Source: Tubulanus polymorphus | Taxonomy: Eukaryota; Nemertea; Palaeonemertea; Tubulaniformes; Tubulanidae | Direction of reading: 5' to 3' | Length of the DNA: 64,000 bases | Assembly (NCBI RefSeq): GCF_964204645.1 | Contig: NC_134030.1 | Location: 12,821,947-12,885,946, forward strand | Part shown: positions 46,351 to 58,322 of the stretch, one piece after another | Layout of the letters: each line of letters opens with the position of its first letter | Position numbering within the stretch: the first letter of the stretch is position 1 | Notes under the pieces: model-generated | What the model was told of the DNA's origin: nothing | Databases searched by the model: none | The model's input: only the letters and a program-made list of their open reading frames with translations | Made by a program: the position numbers and the translations under genes

Positions 46351-46792
46351 CTGAAGATAATTACAAGAAGATAATTTGAGATAATAAGCAGACAATTGAC
46401 AATAAATCATAAACAAAACAACATTGTTAATATTAAGGCTATAATATGAATAGGTCGAAGTACGTAGATAGAAGTAGGGAGATTCGAATGCAAGAAAGAA
46501 TGTTGGTAATGTAATGAAATGTTAGATACGTAGGAACTGACAGAATCTATCATATCGTGATATGATTTAGGATATCTCATTTCTCATATCATTTCATTCA
46601 TCCACGCCAGCTATTCCTTTAAATTACAAAATCCATCAGGCTCAAACACAGGAGCAGTTATTGGTGGGGTTATTGGACAAAGTGATGGAGACCAGGGAAC
46701 CTGCGATTGATTTAGTAGGGAGTCAAGATATAAAGTCAGAAAGTCAGACACACGTTTTATAGTGTGGATTTCCTTGTATTTAGTGAAAAGAA

Positions 46793-47133
46793 ATATTCCC
46801 CAAGGTAAAAATCCCAACCGAATAAATTCCCCAAGTTGGAGTTAACAACAATGTATCAACATCTTTATAATGAACGACTTAGATTTCACAATTGTATTAA
46901 CTCTAGATGACAATTATTCCTGCGATTACATGTGAGGGAAAAATCTTCAAAAATCTGCAGCAATATGTACATAACTTTTCAAGTTTTTTTTTTATTTCGG
47001 CAAAAGAAATTGGAGCCAAACCATCTTGACAGGGGTTATTATCATCAGCACATTCAGGTTTGATACGTATCATCAATGATATGATAAGAAACTGAATTAA
47101 AGAGAATCTTTACCAGGGGGATTTCAACTGTTA
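46793..47133. mobile_element. Possible small member of the tandem-unit terminus class
   Basis: Left end has TTCCCCAAGGTAAAAATCCC and AATTCCCCAAG; right end has ACCAGGGGGATTTCAACTGT TACC, like the right end of 37597-38583. Another similar stretch, GTGGGATTTTAATCGGGG, lies at 47934-47951, so the true right end is unclear. Intronic in PDE9. Confidence 0.35.
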
Positions 47134-47798
47134 CCTGAAATGAAAACATTAAGGGATCAGTTATCAAACTGACTCCAACCTCCCACGTACAGAATAACCG
47201 GACATCCAAATGGGGTAACATCCGTCCATCTTGGGACGATGTAACTAGCTCCTGTGATGTCTAGCATGAACTACCTTTGCAAATCGAATTCACGCATGAT
47301 ACGTATGATATAGTTTTGAATCCTTAATATCATACCTTTTGAGTAACCATTCTGATGACTCATGATATCATTTGCTTATATAGGTATGATATCATTGGTC
47401 GTTTTACTGGTGGAAATCAGCGGGGTTTTAATGGTATTACAACGAGAGTCAAACCTGTCTTCAAGTTATTGAATGATAAAAAATTGCGGCTTTGTGAAGA
47501 GGGAAACGAAAATGACATCTCACTTGAAATTTGATTTGGCATGCAACGATTTACAACATAATGCAATACAACATGAGTCTACTATAAACACAGTGTACTA
47601 AGCACATAATCTTGATATGCAGAAATGTTCCACAAATAAATAGGATGAAAAACGAATTTGATAAATAGTATACGAGAAATATAGAAAGTTTACTACCAAC
47701 CTTGTTTAGTCTAAAACGATGTACGAGTAAGAATACGGATTAAAATTACATTATTACACGAATCAGTGCACATAGTTAGTTGATAAAAATAACAGCAA

Positions 47799-47891
47799 TG
47801 CCGTATTGTGAAATCAGTTTCTTGTGAATTACAGTGAGTGGATATGCCGTATTGTGAAACCAGTTTCTTGTGAATTACAGTGAGTGGATAT
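47799..47891. repeat. 46-bp direct duplication
   Basis: ATGCCGTATTGTGAAATCAG TTTCTTGTGAATTACAGTGA GTGGAT occurs twice head to tail with one base difference. Intronic in PDE9. Confidence 0.9.
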
Positions 47892-48263
47892 GAAAGCAGA
47901 TATTTTAGAATGTGATTTTATGTGATTTTACGAGTGGGATTTTAATCGGGGATATTGACTGGAGGGACTTCGACCTGCGTTCACAATTTTTCGCTGAACT
48001 GCTTAGATTTCTTAATTTTTCCACCGGTTTCTTTTTTCCTAGCGTGAGCTGATATTATACGTTGAATCTAGTCCTTCGAGGAGTGAATTGAACAGTAAAA
48101 CGTGAGGTGTAATAGAGTGACTAGATTATTCCCATAAAGCGGCAGAGAATACCAATATTTTGATTCCCCATAAAACCTCAGGTTAGGAATAAAATATACA
48201 CTGTAACTAGAACTAAGTACTAACCATTGCGATGATAGATTATAACTAAAGTTCATATTTTAC

Positions 48264-48377
48264 CGAGTTCAGGTGATCTTGTTTTGAAAAGTCATATGAT
48301 TCATACTTAGACTTGAAGGTTTCCAATATTTCACTATGCCGAGCCATATCGGTCGCTAATATAAGCATAATGATACC
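48264..48377 (-). CDS. PDE9A: PDE9-like alternative exon B2 (catalytic core helix)
   Basis: 114 bp, 38 codons, phase 0. Acceptor ATTATACACAG|GGT, donor TCG|GTAAAA. Peptide [38 protein letters not shown]. It has the same 38-residue length as the corresponding vertebrate PDE9A segment (..[14 protein letters not shown]..). The TDMARH block contributes to the active-site wall. A second version of the same exon (B1) lies 3.7 kb upstream in the gene at 52218-52102; 22 of 38 aligned residues are the same. Either version joins in frame to the exon before and after. Confidence 0.9.
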
Positions 48378-48894
48378 CTGTGTATAATAAATGGGTTTGA
48401 AATAAGATATATGTTGATATATAGTTATCTATGAGTTTTGCTAAAACCTGAGACATAAGCTGAACAGTAGCAGATTAGGTATTCGTTTACTTGGTTGAAG
48501 TAAGTAAGTGCAACGATTTCGATTTTTGGTAAGATAGCAGATTGCGACCATCTGATGCTCCAGACAACCACTCACTCATTCAGCCGTTTGCCCTATTTTT
48601 GTTTAGGTCATAATAAATGTGCAAGTTTGAGGCCGCATTATGACAGCTTCCTTGGTTTCACTAGATATTCCATAAAGGACTTTAAAATTGGCAAATATCA
48701 ACGCATTTCATTGGCCGCGGACGGGATAGTGTTTGCACTTGAGGAAACCAAGGTACGAACAACGTAAAAGCAATGTGCGTAGTAAAAACTAGCGTTAATT
48801 ATGATTGTTTTCGAGCCTTCTATCCGTACGCCTTTCGTCATCCTCTTGGACCGGATTTTGTCTCCGGGTTTTGTTACATGTAAGTTACTGCCCA

Positions 48895-49110
48895 TTCTTT
48901 GTGCTGGTTTCCGTCCAGGAATTCATCGCTGATTTCAGTCCGGGAATATATTATTCGCTGGTTTCAGTCCTGGAATGGCCATAATTCCTTACATTTTGCT
49001 TTGTTCCAAAATTTCTGGTCATAGTTCCAGAGCTAAGACTTTCATCGCTGGTTTCAGTCCAAGGTGGAATATTCGATGGTCTCAGTCCAGGAATAGTCCA
49101 GAATGTACTT
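48895..49110. repeat. ~21-30-bp degenerate minisatellite
   Basis: About six units built on GCTGGTTTCAGTCCAGGAAT (for example near 48903, 48930, 48956, 49045, 49075), separated by variable spacers. Intronic in PDE9. Confidence 0.7.
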
Positions 49111-49488
49111 AGCGGATACGAGATTTGAAATAGAAATCCATATGTCGTACAAAATAATTATCATAGGATTAAAAATTTTCCGATATCAAACATTTAAACA
49201 ACGGGAACTGTTTCGAATATGCAGTTAAGCAACGTTGAGGCTAGGTATTCGGAGTGTGGACGCCAAAACTCGTTAACCGAAATAATGGGGGACTTATTAT
49301 ACATCTAGAATAAGAATTATTCATTACTCCAAAAACAACGTCAGTCATTAAGAGCACAAAAAGAAATTACTAAAACTATCAATTCATCGATCCGCTTATT
49401 CGGAGAGAAGGCTATAGAAATTCCCTGAATATATTTTTTTAGTGACTATGCTGTTGACCTGCAGATGAGTGGCTAAGTGTATTAGGAA

Positions 49489-50029
49489 GGGGCATACTCA
49501 TTACTCCGAAGTCCCATTACTACGAAGTCCCGATACTCCAGAATCGCGTTTAAAGGGTGCACATAATCTCAATCGACATTGACGAACATTATATGGTAGG
49601 GGTTTCAGATGGGGAGCCGTTTAGGTTTGAGCAACCCGTTTTGAAACATGTCACCTGGCCACGGAATTTCCAAAAAGGAGAATTACCGTTAAGTCGTCGT
49701 ACCCTGTATCACTATAATTATAGGTCTTCCCCCGGCATTATGTTGTTGTAAAAATCAATAAATCATTTTCAGAGATGTTATTACAGCACATTTAATTAAA
49801 CATTTATTATAATTTTTTTCTATTTATAATGTCTAGCTTTCCTAATAAAATCTAGGTTCAGTCCTGCTTTATTGACCTTCAAAAATTAATTGTTTGGAAT
49901 ATTGGGACCTCGGAGTAATGCGATTTCGGGGTAATGGGACCAGCTCTGACTACAATTTAATTTCGGAGTAATGGGTCTTCGGAAATGGGATTTCGGAGTA
50001 TTGGGAATTTGGAGTGTTGAGACGACCCC
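49489..50029. mobile_element. 541-bp element with tandem-unit inverted termini and 8-bp target duplication
   Basis: ATTAGGAA at 49481-49488 and 50030-50037 flanks the element directly. Left end GGGGCATACTCATTACTCCG then units ATTACTCCGAAGTCCC (to about 49545); right end (49905-50029) has many inverted copies (TTTCGGAGTAATGGG, TTTCGGAGTATTGGG) ending GGAGTGTTGAGACGACCCC. The centre has no supported gene. Intronic in PDE9. Confidence 0.85.
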
Positions 50030-50039
50030 ATTAGGAATA

Positions 50040-51339
50040 TGCGGACGTCCCTTCTCTCCAAATAACTAGTTTCGCCAAGTCTTTATTTTGATTAAACGTC
50101 ATTTCAACAATGCGCTACGTCAAAACGTTGAAACATTAGGTGCCAAGACCGCACGGATACAAGTCATATTGTTCGGGTTCTCTGCTTACGGCAGAAAACA
50201 CCACGACTCATTGCCTTCGCTAAAAGCAGAATATCGTTATATCGTAGAATATCGTTAGGTTATACTTGGGTGTATATTTCTGTGGTAAAAACAATAAGTC
50301 ATATGACCTTGATACTTCATCGAGATGATCTGAAGTTCCGAAAGCCGTGTGAACACGTTAGGGACCGTACAAAAATAAGATAATACTCCACAGCCATAAA
50401 AGCAATATTTTCGTAGTATCAAATACTTGTACAGTGGGAATACTTCAGATTTTTGCCCTTTAGTCCCAATCATCGCGATTATTTTCTGAATAGAATTGAT
50501 TTGGATTGAATTTTTGAATAGCGGTTAATTTCTGAATTGATTTAGATTGATCTTTTAATTACTGCACGGATTAAATTTACTTTTTTCGTGAACATCTATT
50601 TGTCAATTGGATATGGGCACAATATATTTATCTTTGATTGCCATTCAGGCAATTTGTGTAACAGTGGTATGTTGGTGATGGAGGTAATTTTTGTTGTTGT
50701 TGTAGTTGTTGTAACAAAATTTATTTAGGGGTATTTACCAACACAGCACGTAATTTCATTGACTCGCTCTACCTGTGATGCATGAGTGTTCCAATTCATT
50801 TGATAAGTAAAAACTTAGTGCGTTTCACTTGTATTTGAAAGGGTGATTTGCCGTTCCTTAAATGCCGTTCCCGTCATTACGCCATTAGTTGTTATGATGT
50901 TCGGAGGATTTACTTCTACGTTTTGACAATACACTTTCAAGTTGTACACAAAATCAGTCTATCGTGTGATAGAAACATTTTGACGGGAATGGTCGCCCAT
51001 ACATATTCAAACGGATCATCACCAACGTACTATACGTACTCAAATTGGTCCTAGGAAAAATAGATCGCCTATGAACTTCGTGAACCACGTTGTACCCTTC
51101 CGGGTAAAAAGGGAATATAGGAGCCTGTGATATCTAAATACCGAGTTAAGTCACATTGATCTGTATTAGGCCAGCCGTAGGCTAAGCCTATTACTATACA
51201 AATGGAGGGAATTTAAATAAAATGGTTTCCAGAGCAAAGGCTCTTTGTCCGTGGAACTGAGCATATATTCATACAAATCATTCAGTAAAGCATTATCCAT
51301 TCTCCAAACTGTACGTAGCTGAATTTTGAAAGAGGGCCT
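50040..51339. other. PDE9 intron, no feature identified
   Basis: AT-rich with a short TTGTTGTTGTTGTAGTTGTTG stretch near 50692-50712. No exon recognised. Confidence 0.4.
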
Positions 51340-52005
51340 CGTTAAAATTTATATGAGCTTTTTCGCGAATATCTGATCCCAAAAATATGTGTTTTGAAAA
51401 GCCAATCAGAAAGCAAGGCTCCTCTATGATTGGCTTAGCCGCAGAAATATGCAGGTGTTCACGTGAACCCGCGGTATCGTCTACCGTTTTACTTCCTGGT
51501 TTTATTCTTAGATCTAAAATTGTATTTCAAGATCGATTTCTGTGAAAGCTTTTGTTAATTTGGTTTTTTGGAGGAATATTTTTGTTGCCACTACAGAAAA
51601 TATCATTGACCATTTTCGGAAAAAATAGCTTTTTCTTAAATCGGATAGATGACCTTGATATGCTAATTAGCCATGTGCTCAAACTACAAATTCAATCAAA
51701 TTTTATTCTGCAAAGAATATCAAATCCAATTCAACTTTGTTCTATTGAGCAAATTTCAGAAAATTCAATTTTATTCCGCATTAAAATCAATAAGACCAAG
51801 GAAAAAGATTTATCTGAGGTATTTGTTCCTGCCAGATCCAGTCGCTGTCTGTGCTACTTTTGTATTCTACGATTGTAAGTGTAAATTATTAGGTATTGAC
51901 TCTCAGCTGGGAGTGTATTTTGACAAATTTAACCCACAGAATGCATCATCATTTGCCATTTTATGAAAAGCTGACAGGCTGGCCATAGTGCCCCTTGGGG
52001 CTCTT
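51340..52005 (+). mobile_element. Family B element copy, diverged
   Basis: Shares blocks with 8906-9815 in the same order: CCAATCAGA..GC, GTTCACGTGAAcCCG, TTTTACTT, AGATCTAAAATT..ATTTCAAG, GATATGCTAATTAGCCATGT, and AATCAAATTTTATTC. It ends at a hairpin GCCCCTTGGGGC then TCTTGT at about 52003. The 5' end is lost. Intronic in PDE9, about 100 bp from alternative exon B1. Confidence 0.5.
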
Positions 52006-52101
52006 GTTGTATCATGCATGTGTGCGAGAGGTAGAACAAAGACATTACATAGATTACAAATAACAATTAACTCTTATCATCCAATACAACGATTAGCGTA
52101 C

Positions 52102-52218
52102 CGGATCGGTGTGATCCTTCTTCACAAAGTCAAAACCTTCGTCTATTTTCTGCTTGAAACATTCCATTATGTCAGCATGGCGAGCCATATCCGTAGCGAG
52201 GATCAGGGTCGTTATTCC
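52102..52218 (-). CDS. PDE9A: PDE9-like alternative exon B1 (catalytic core helix)
   Basis: 117 bp, 39 codons, phase 0. Acceptor TTTGATGCTAG|GGA, donor CCG|GTACGC. Peptide [20 protein letters not shown] then [19 protein letters not shown]. It corresponds to the same segment as exon B2 (48377-48264) with one extra residue near the middle. The [10 protein letters not shown] core is identical; the C-terminal half differs. Retention of frame, splice sites and the core argues against decay. It is one member of a candidate mutually exclusive pair. Confidence 0.9.
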
Positions 52219-55004
52219 CTAGCATCAAAGCAACATTTGACATGTATTTAGATACGATTGACAAACAGGTTTCGTGTCGGGAAGTGGCTGCTGATAGAAT
52301 TATCTGTGCATCTTACTAACGTCCTTCAATAAGAATCAATTAATTGGAATTAAGTTCATACATTTGGCCCAGATCAAAAACCGATAATAGTAGCTCTTTG
52401 CTGAAGTCGACATCGTATGTTAAAAATCATAAAAAGAAAGATGGATAGAATCTTGACTTAGGAAAAATGTCCTAAGTTTAAACCAGAAAGAAACTTTCCA
52501 CGATTGGTTTCAGTTAACATTCCTAGTGCTTCTGGCGCAGCGAACCTTTCCTGGAAGAGATACACACTCACCACTTTATGAATGGCACAACCAGCCCATA
52601 CCTGCTCTAACATTTTATATACTCTATGTATATAGTATTTAGATATTGTTGTTGAACGAACAAATAATCTAGACAAGAGGAGTACGCATAGTCCCACGTG
52701 TTGCAATACCGTAAGGCATACGTAAGGCATAATTGTTTGGCTGATGTTGTCGGGATTGCCTGCACCAGTCATTTTTAATGTTTATATGAATGAAGACGCT
52801 ACCGACCCTGTTGTGTCCGGCAGCAAGGGGAGGTGAAGCCGCTACTCTTCCCGATGGCAAATCTCCCACAGTGACCTACGTCAATTCCGTTGTGGAATGG
52901 TCATGACCCGAATGATCATTCGCGCTCAATACGTCATCGCGGTCAGCTCGCGGTCGTGTTCACCGCCCCAGTGGTCTTCAATAACAATTTTTGCAGAGTT
53001 CATATTGGTAAGGGTTATTGCAAAATTTATGGACGAGACTCAAAGTGAAAAACAAACCAGGTGTTTCCCTAATGTCAGTATGGTGGATTTGCCATCACGT
53101 TGTTAGTTAACGTGCACAATAGATAAAATGACCTCGTATATAGGTAGCGCTACTGACCGGTCTAAGCAGCCTTTTGAAAAATCTTTTAAAAATCAAGTGG
53201 CAGGATGTGTGATATTGGTGACGTATACTGAAAAGCAGATATATACAACATGAGAACTACCCTAACGGCGAACCCCGTACAATCCCATGCATTGCCCCGG
53301 CTCAGTGACAAGTCGATGGCACGTATGGAATTCTTGGCCATTAACTCTGAAATCAAATTTCCAAAAATTGGGTGGAATATCGGAGTCTTGTAAACTCTCT
53401 AAAATGTGAATGAATACGGGACGAGTTTGTTTGATCAAACAATGTCAAAAATAGGTCTCATATATTTCATTCTAGAATGATGAGGACAAGTCTCGAATGC
53501 CCCAGACCTGAAATTCACCGCCATATGTGAAGTTGCAGGGTTTGTGGTAAATGCGTAGGGAATGGAGGTATTCAATAATTTTTCGGAAAACTGCGCAAGT
53601 CTAAAATAAGTCCAAAAGATAATAGCGCACATCCTCCTTGTCACAAACATGATAACCAGGGGATAGAAAACAATCTGCATTATAGGATTGGCTTCATGAG
53701 TCAAAAACAATACAGCTCGCCCTCCTCGCTTCGAATCGAAAATCAATAGCTGTAGATTGCGGAGAGGAGGCAAGGTCCAGCCTGTTTCGCATATGTGTAT
53801 TTCATATATTGGATGACTTACATATGTCAAAAACAATAGGGCTACTCCAACCTCAAACCCTAACCTGAATACAAAGTTATACGAAAATCAGTTTTACGGA
53901 AAACTGCACCAGTAACAGCGCACACCCTACTCATGTCACAAAGTTGATTACCAACAGGAACAATGTGCAAAGATCATTTTACACACATAGCTGTGGAACG
54001 CATCTTGGATTACCTACATACGCAAAATCCATTTCCTTTTTGAAACCCACTTTTAAAAAACTATTGAAAAATCTGTACAACTTGTACAATGTAGAACCGG
54101 GACAAGGTCGAAAGTGTAAATTTTGCACACATATATGGTCTTGGTGGCCTCCACCTACGTCAGTCAAAAGTAATAAGGCTGATCTTCCATTTGGCCCTAA
54201 CAAATAATAAGAAAGTTGACTGTAGTGTGGGACCCCGGTGCAACATGCCCATTTCACACAACATGGTTTAGGCATCCATCTTCGCTTACCTCCGTGAGTA
54301 AAAGAACAATGGAGCTCACCCTCCTCTTATCGAATCGGAAACCCAAGTAATAAGAAAATTGGCCCGAAACTGTTGACTGTGGAGAGAGGACAACGTCCTA
54401 AATGCCTAATCATGCTAAATATACGCATTTCACATTTTGAATGTTTTACATAATCTAAAAACAATAGGACTTCCCGTCTTACCTGAATACAAACTCATAA
54501 GCAATAATGTTAAAATGTAGACTGCAGGGTGGGAACAACATATTCTCCCCCGTTCAATCGCCTAGCAAGATGGGCTGACCAGCACAGGCGAACACAATCT
54601 CCTTTACAGCTAAGATAATCAGTCGCTTGCCAGTCTAGGCTGATTAGAAGTTTGTTTGAATGAATCAGAACCGAAATATCCAATGAAGAAAATTGTGCAA
54701 TTGTGACCGCCGATCACAAAACAATATTTGCACTTCGATTTCCGATTTCAAAATCAAACCCCCTGTTTCGCACCCGGGAGGTGTGGTGGGCTTGTACGGG
54801 AGACCAAATCAAAATAAATCAAACGAAATTTACTAATTAAATGAATGACAGGGGCAATCCCTATCTCAGGAGGAACAAAAGACCGAGGGGATACAAGAAT
54901 ACACGATTTAATAAGCATCTATTGTTTCTACATTCAAGTTAAGGCTAATCCTGTAGATTTTACTTACATCCCCAATTTAAAAAGTAGCTTTTAAAGTTTC
55001 TTAC
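52219..55004. other. PDE9 intron, no feature identified
   Basis: No further exon or named repeat. Open frames here (for example minus 52772-52458 and 53836-53435) lack domains or flanking splice logic. At 53700-54500 several loosely similar ~350-bp segments (each with CACATATGT.., a run of ACAATAG.. and GAAACTG..GGAGAG) suggest an old degenerate tandem repeat. Confidence 0.35.
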
Positions 55005-55161
55005 CGATCTTATTCGTTTGAACGTATCGTTGTCAACATTCGAAAATATATTGCATTCCGGATTACTTAGGATCTGAAAAGCTACTGCACAATGGTGATT
55101 TTCCAGTGGTGATATGTCATTATATCGAATAGCCAATTCCGTTCGGGCATTTATTTGATAC
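55005..55161 (-). CDS. PDE9A: PDE9-like phosphodiesterase exon, catalytic domain centre
   Basis: 157 bp. Acceptor TTTTATTTTCAG|G at 55162; the first base completes ACG (T) with the upstream exon. Donor TCG|GTAAGA, ending in phase 0. Peptide [20 protein letters not shown] then [20 protein letters not shown] and DTFKRIRS, nearly the vertebrate PDE9A sequence. RYND and LENHH belong to the conserved PDE core between metal-binding motifs. Confidence 0.93.
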
Positions 55162-55297
55162 CTGAAAATAAAACAGCAAAACCCTGAATTCAAGTATTAA
55201 GATACATATGCCCTCTCCAACAAGGGCTTATAAGACCTAGCATGACGTTTTGCCATAAGAGACAGCTGGGAGGTCATCTTGACGTATCGGCCCCACT

Positions 55298-55321
55298 CCG
55301 CGCGGTGGCGCCACCGCGCGG
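55298..55321. repeat. Perfect 24-bp GC palindrome
   Basis: CCGCGCGGTGGC followed by its exact complement GCCACCGCGCGG, entirely G/C except the T and A, in AT-rich intron DNA. About 137 bp upstream (in gene sense) of the exon at 55161. Confidence 0.95.
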
Positions 55322-57654
55322 GATTTACGCGAAGCAGCAAACACAAACATGGCCACTCTCTCAATTTTCAATGATAGAAATCGTGTGTGCATTTCAATTA
55401 TTTCGGCTGTTAGGGTTTTAAGGCACAATATAAAGTGATGATGTGATATGGCGATGTTAATTAATGATAATTCCGCAGTGAAGCTAGTGACGAACGGTGC
55501 CGATTGAGTGTACAGCTGCCAAAAACACTGAAATGTGCGTGGTTGCGTAACTATTTGCAGTGAATTGCAGACGGAACATGAAGCCTTAACGGCCGTTTAA
55601 AAAAAATTATACCAATCGCAATTGTAAAATAAAAATGAGATAGAACCTAAGTTAAAATTATGGCCATTTCTAAAATGTTATTACTAATTTTTAGTCAGTG
55701 CCGAACGTTTAGTTTTCCAACAATAATGAGGGGTGGTAGGTAGTCATGCAATTCAAGTCATCATTTATTACACGTTACTTCCGTGTTGTTGAAAATCTCG
55801 CGAGTCCTGGACCAAACCCCAATGAACAATGCGATCTGTGTGCCGGCCACAAATGCACATAGATCACACTACACTACCCATTACACACTCCAGTACCCAC
55901 AGCTTTCATATATCCATCCAAATATTTAGAGTGTCTTTCTTCCTGGATTCAGTTCGATTCGTGTGCTACACATGATAACCATATATCAGGACATTTCGTC
56001 TGAGTGTAGTGTATTATACTTTCCTAAGGGCAAAAATCCGTCTATAGACGGACGGACGACAAACAGAACTAGAGGTTCAGGGACACCATGCCCACTTGGG
56101 AATTGGTTTCAAATACTCAATAATCTAACAATTTCAATATTCAACGCTCCTTGGTGGCCATATACTGAAACTGATGATCTTCACCACGATCATCGTACAT
56201 GTCATGAGTCACGAGTTACAATTTAGCAATTTATTGTGGTAACAAAAGATGCCTAGGTACCAAGATGATATGGAAATAATATGTTATTCTACTATTCAAC
56301 GTCTCCTGGTGATCGTATACAAAAACTAATCAATTTGAAACGCACTACTATCATAGAACGTCTTGAGCTACAATTTTGCAATTGATTGTTGTAACAAAAT
56401 ATTCTTAGGCACCAATATGATATGACGAAACTAATTTATTGTTCGATTCAACGCCCCTTAATGACCATTTACAAAAACAAATGACCTTGAAACTCACCAC
56501 AATCATAGAACACGTCATGCGCTAAAAACTTTGCAATTGATTGTGGTTCCAAAATATGCATTGGTACAAATATAAGTAGAGAAATTTATATTAATCAATA
56601 TATATATCTGGTGGCAAGAACAGAATTTCCATGTGAGGAGGTTGATTCCTATGACAGTGCTTATGAAATTCAAATATCAAGATTATAAGTTAAATCTGTT
56701 GATATTTTCCTCAAAAACCTTTTTCCACTTACGAATGAGTACTGATGACACTAAGATGGCCGCCAATTGTGCAATAAATGGCTTATCAAAAATACCTGTC
56801 TGATAAATTAAAGATCCCTTTTCATAGAATACCCACCACATATTCCAATGAAAAATAGCAAACCATTTAGAAGCTACAGGACTTAGAATTGACATTTTTG
56901 CCTCTCATGCAGATAATATTATATTCGATTATGAACCATGGGCTTAGAGGTTAACAACAACAATACACGCTCATATACGCAGGAGATCTTACCTGGTTCA
57001 GCCTGTTTACACGTTTCTTTAGTATAGAGTCAGAGTTCAAAAATAGCAAGCAACCGTATATATGGGAGATAAATTTGCTATGACATGAATGAGTAGGGGC
57101 CGCTTTTAAACTTGTATTGACTTAGACATGGGGCTAACCCAGTGTGGTAATCGAGGATTCCACTCATAGCAGGCGAGGACCCACAAGGTTCGATAGTAGT
57201 TACTCGGTCTTCTGCGTTCGGTTTTTTTTACATAATTCAATTGTAAATGTAAACCATACCGATATCTGAGTACAGAAATGAATTCATCGTATATCTGGTG
57301 GGTGCTGTGATAATATATGGATTCGGGAATCTTAAAGTTTCAATTCAATGAAAATGAACTTATTTTGACAGCGTAAGACCGGTGCTCGTCATGCCATCTG
57401 GTGGGATAGCTGGTATTGCGGATTCCCCATTGACTATTATAACAGGTTTAAAAATTGGCCCGGCCATAATCCAAGATAAAATCAGAAAAATTGTTGTTGG
57501 ATAGATCAAAATGTGGTATGAATACTTATCAACACGTTCATGTGAACATTTATACGAGTAAAGGAATGATATCAAAGAACTCTTCCGACGGGCAATCGAG
57601 TGATGAGAAGGTTTTGCTTGACAATAACACGTGAATATAAGAAAGAAAACTTAC
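55322..57654. other. PDE9 intron with one family A element
   Basis: Apart from the family A copy listed next, nothing recognised. A short frame at 57575-57360 on the minus strand has no supporting features. Confidence 0.4.
56068..56905 (-). mobile_element. Family A element, 3' part, in a PDE9 intron
   Basis: On the minus strand the 3' end reads GGCATGGTGTCCCTGAACCT CTAGT at 56068-56092, preceded by the AAGTGGG hairpin arm and three to four internal units (TTGATTGTGGTAACAAAAT, CACCAATATGATATG, etc.). Ends near 56905 in the GTAGCTTCTAAATGG block. Inverse-oriented CGTCCGTCCG just outside (56045-56059) may be a piece of another 5' end. Same strand as the gene. Confidence 0.65.
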
Positions 57655-57842
57655 GTGTTGTTGTACCCAGGATGATCTAGATCGTGGCAAACTGCAGCCG
57701 TTATGAGAATTCCAAGATCCTCGCGTGACATTTTATCCCAGAGTTCGCAAAGGTGTATGATACCGTACATCATTTGAGAAACGCAAAAACAATGTCTAAA
57801 ATTGTGGAATGGGTTGTTCCGATAGTTTTCCTGCACACAAAG
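57655..57842 (-). CDS. PDE9A: PDE9-like phosphodiesterase exon with HD-type metal-binding motifs
   Basis: 188 bp. Acceptor AATTCATTTCAG|CTT, donor AACAC|GTAAGT (phase 2, completed by G of the next exon). Peptide begins [20 protein letters not shown], continues [20 protein letters not shown] and ends [21 protein letters not shown] supplies the catalytic general-acid histidine and a metal ligand; CHDLDHPG supplies the HD metal ligands. This hydrolyses cGMP to GMP in the family. Almost identical to vertebrate PDE9A by pattern; PDE9A is a cytosolic high-affinity cGMP enzyme. Confidence 0.95.
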
Positions 57843-58002
57843 CTGAAATGAATTGATGCTAAATACAGTTGGGCAGTTCGGGTAATCGTTATGTATTATT
57901 TGTGCAGGTTTTTACTTAATACAAAATTTCCCACTAGAAATACTCTTGAGTATCTTACAATAACGTTCGGGAGCATAGATGGCAACCATAAGAAAGACTT
58001 AC

Positions 58003-58089
58003 CAGCCATCTTTTCAAAGTAATCGGGTTAATGTTAAATTCGTTGACCAAGTCAAGCTCGTGGAACATGTGTTCTAAAAGGCTAAGCAT
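58003..58089 (-). CDS. PDE9A: PDE9-like alternative exon A2
   Basis: 87 bp, 29 codons, phase 0. Acceptor CACATTTCAG|ATG, donor CTG|GTAAGT. Peptide [15 protein letters not shown] then [14 protein letters not shown]. It corresponds to MLSCLEHMYHDLGLVRDF.INPVTLRRWL of vertebrate PDE9A, near the start of the catalytic domain, and is the more canonical of the pair with 58409-58323. Joined to the next exon it gives [13 protein letters not shown]. Confidence 0.92.
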
Positions 58090-58322
58090 CTGAAATGTGA
58101 ACTATGTTCTGAATTATTGGTGCAAAAATATGATCTACTTACTAATTTTGTTTATTCGGGCCTACTCTCGACCAACAGTCACATCATAGTGAGCAGTGAT
58201 ACTATGAAACAGTGCTAGGACCAAGGATTATAAACCGAAAGCTGAATATTATCGTCGGTCATCATTCTGAAAATTCTATTCGCTGTCTATATAGTGATTT
58301 CGACGACAGCCTAAGGTCTTAC

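Noticed and set aside
49557-49751. 64-residue open frame as a gene
   Set aside because: It lies inside the 541-bp non-autonomous element and has no recognisable domain or homologous context.
52458-53836. Minus-strand open frames of 104 and 133 residues
   Set aside because: They lie in a PDE9 intron, show no known domain and contain simple duplicated words (ACGTAAGGCAT).
57360-57575. 71-residue hydrophobic minus-strand frame as a PDE9 exon
   Set aside because: Neither the peptide nor splice sites fit PDE9; the flanking exons already join in phase without it.
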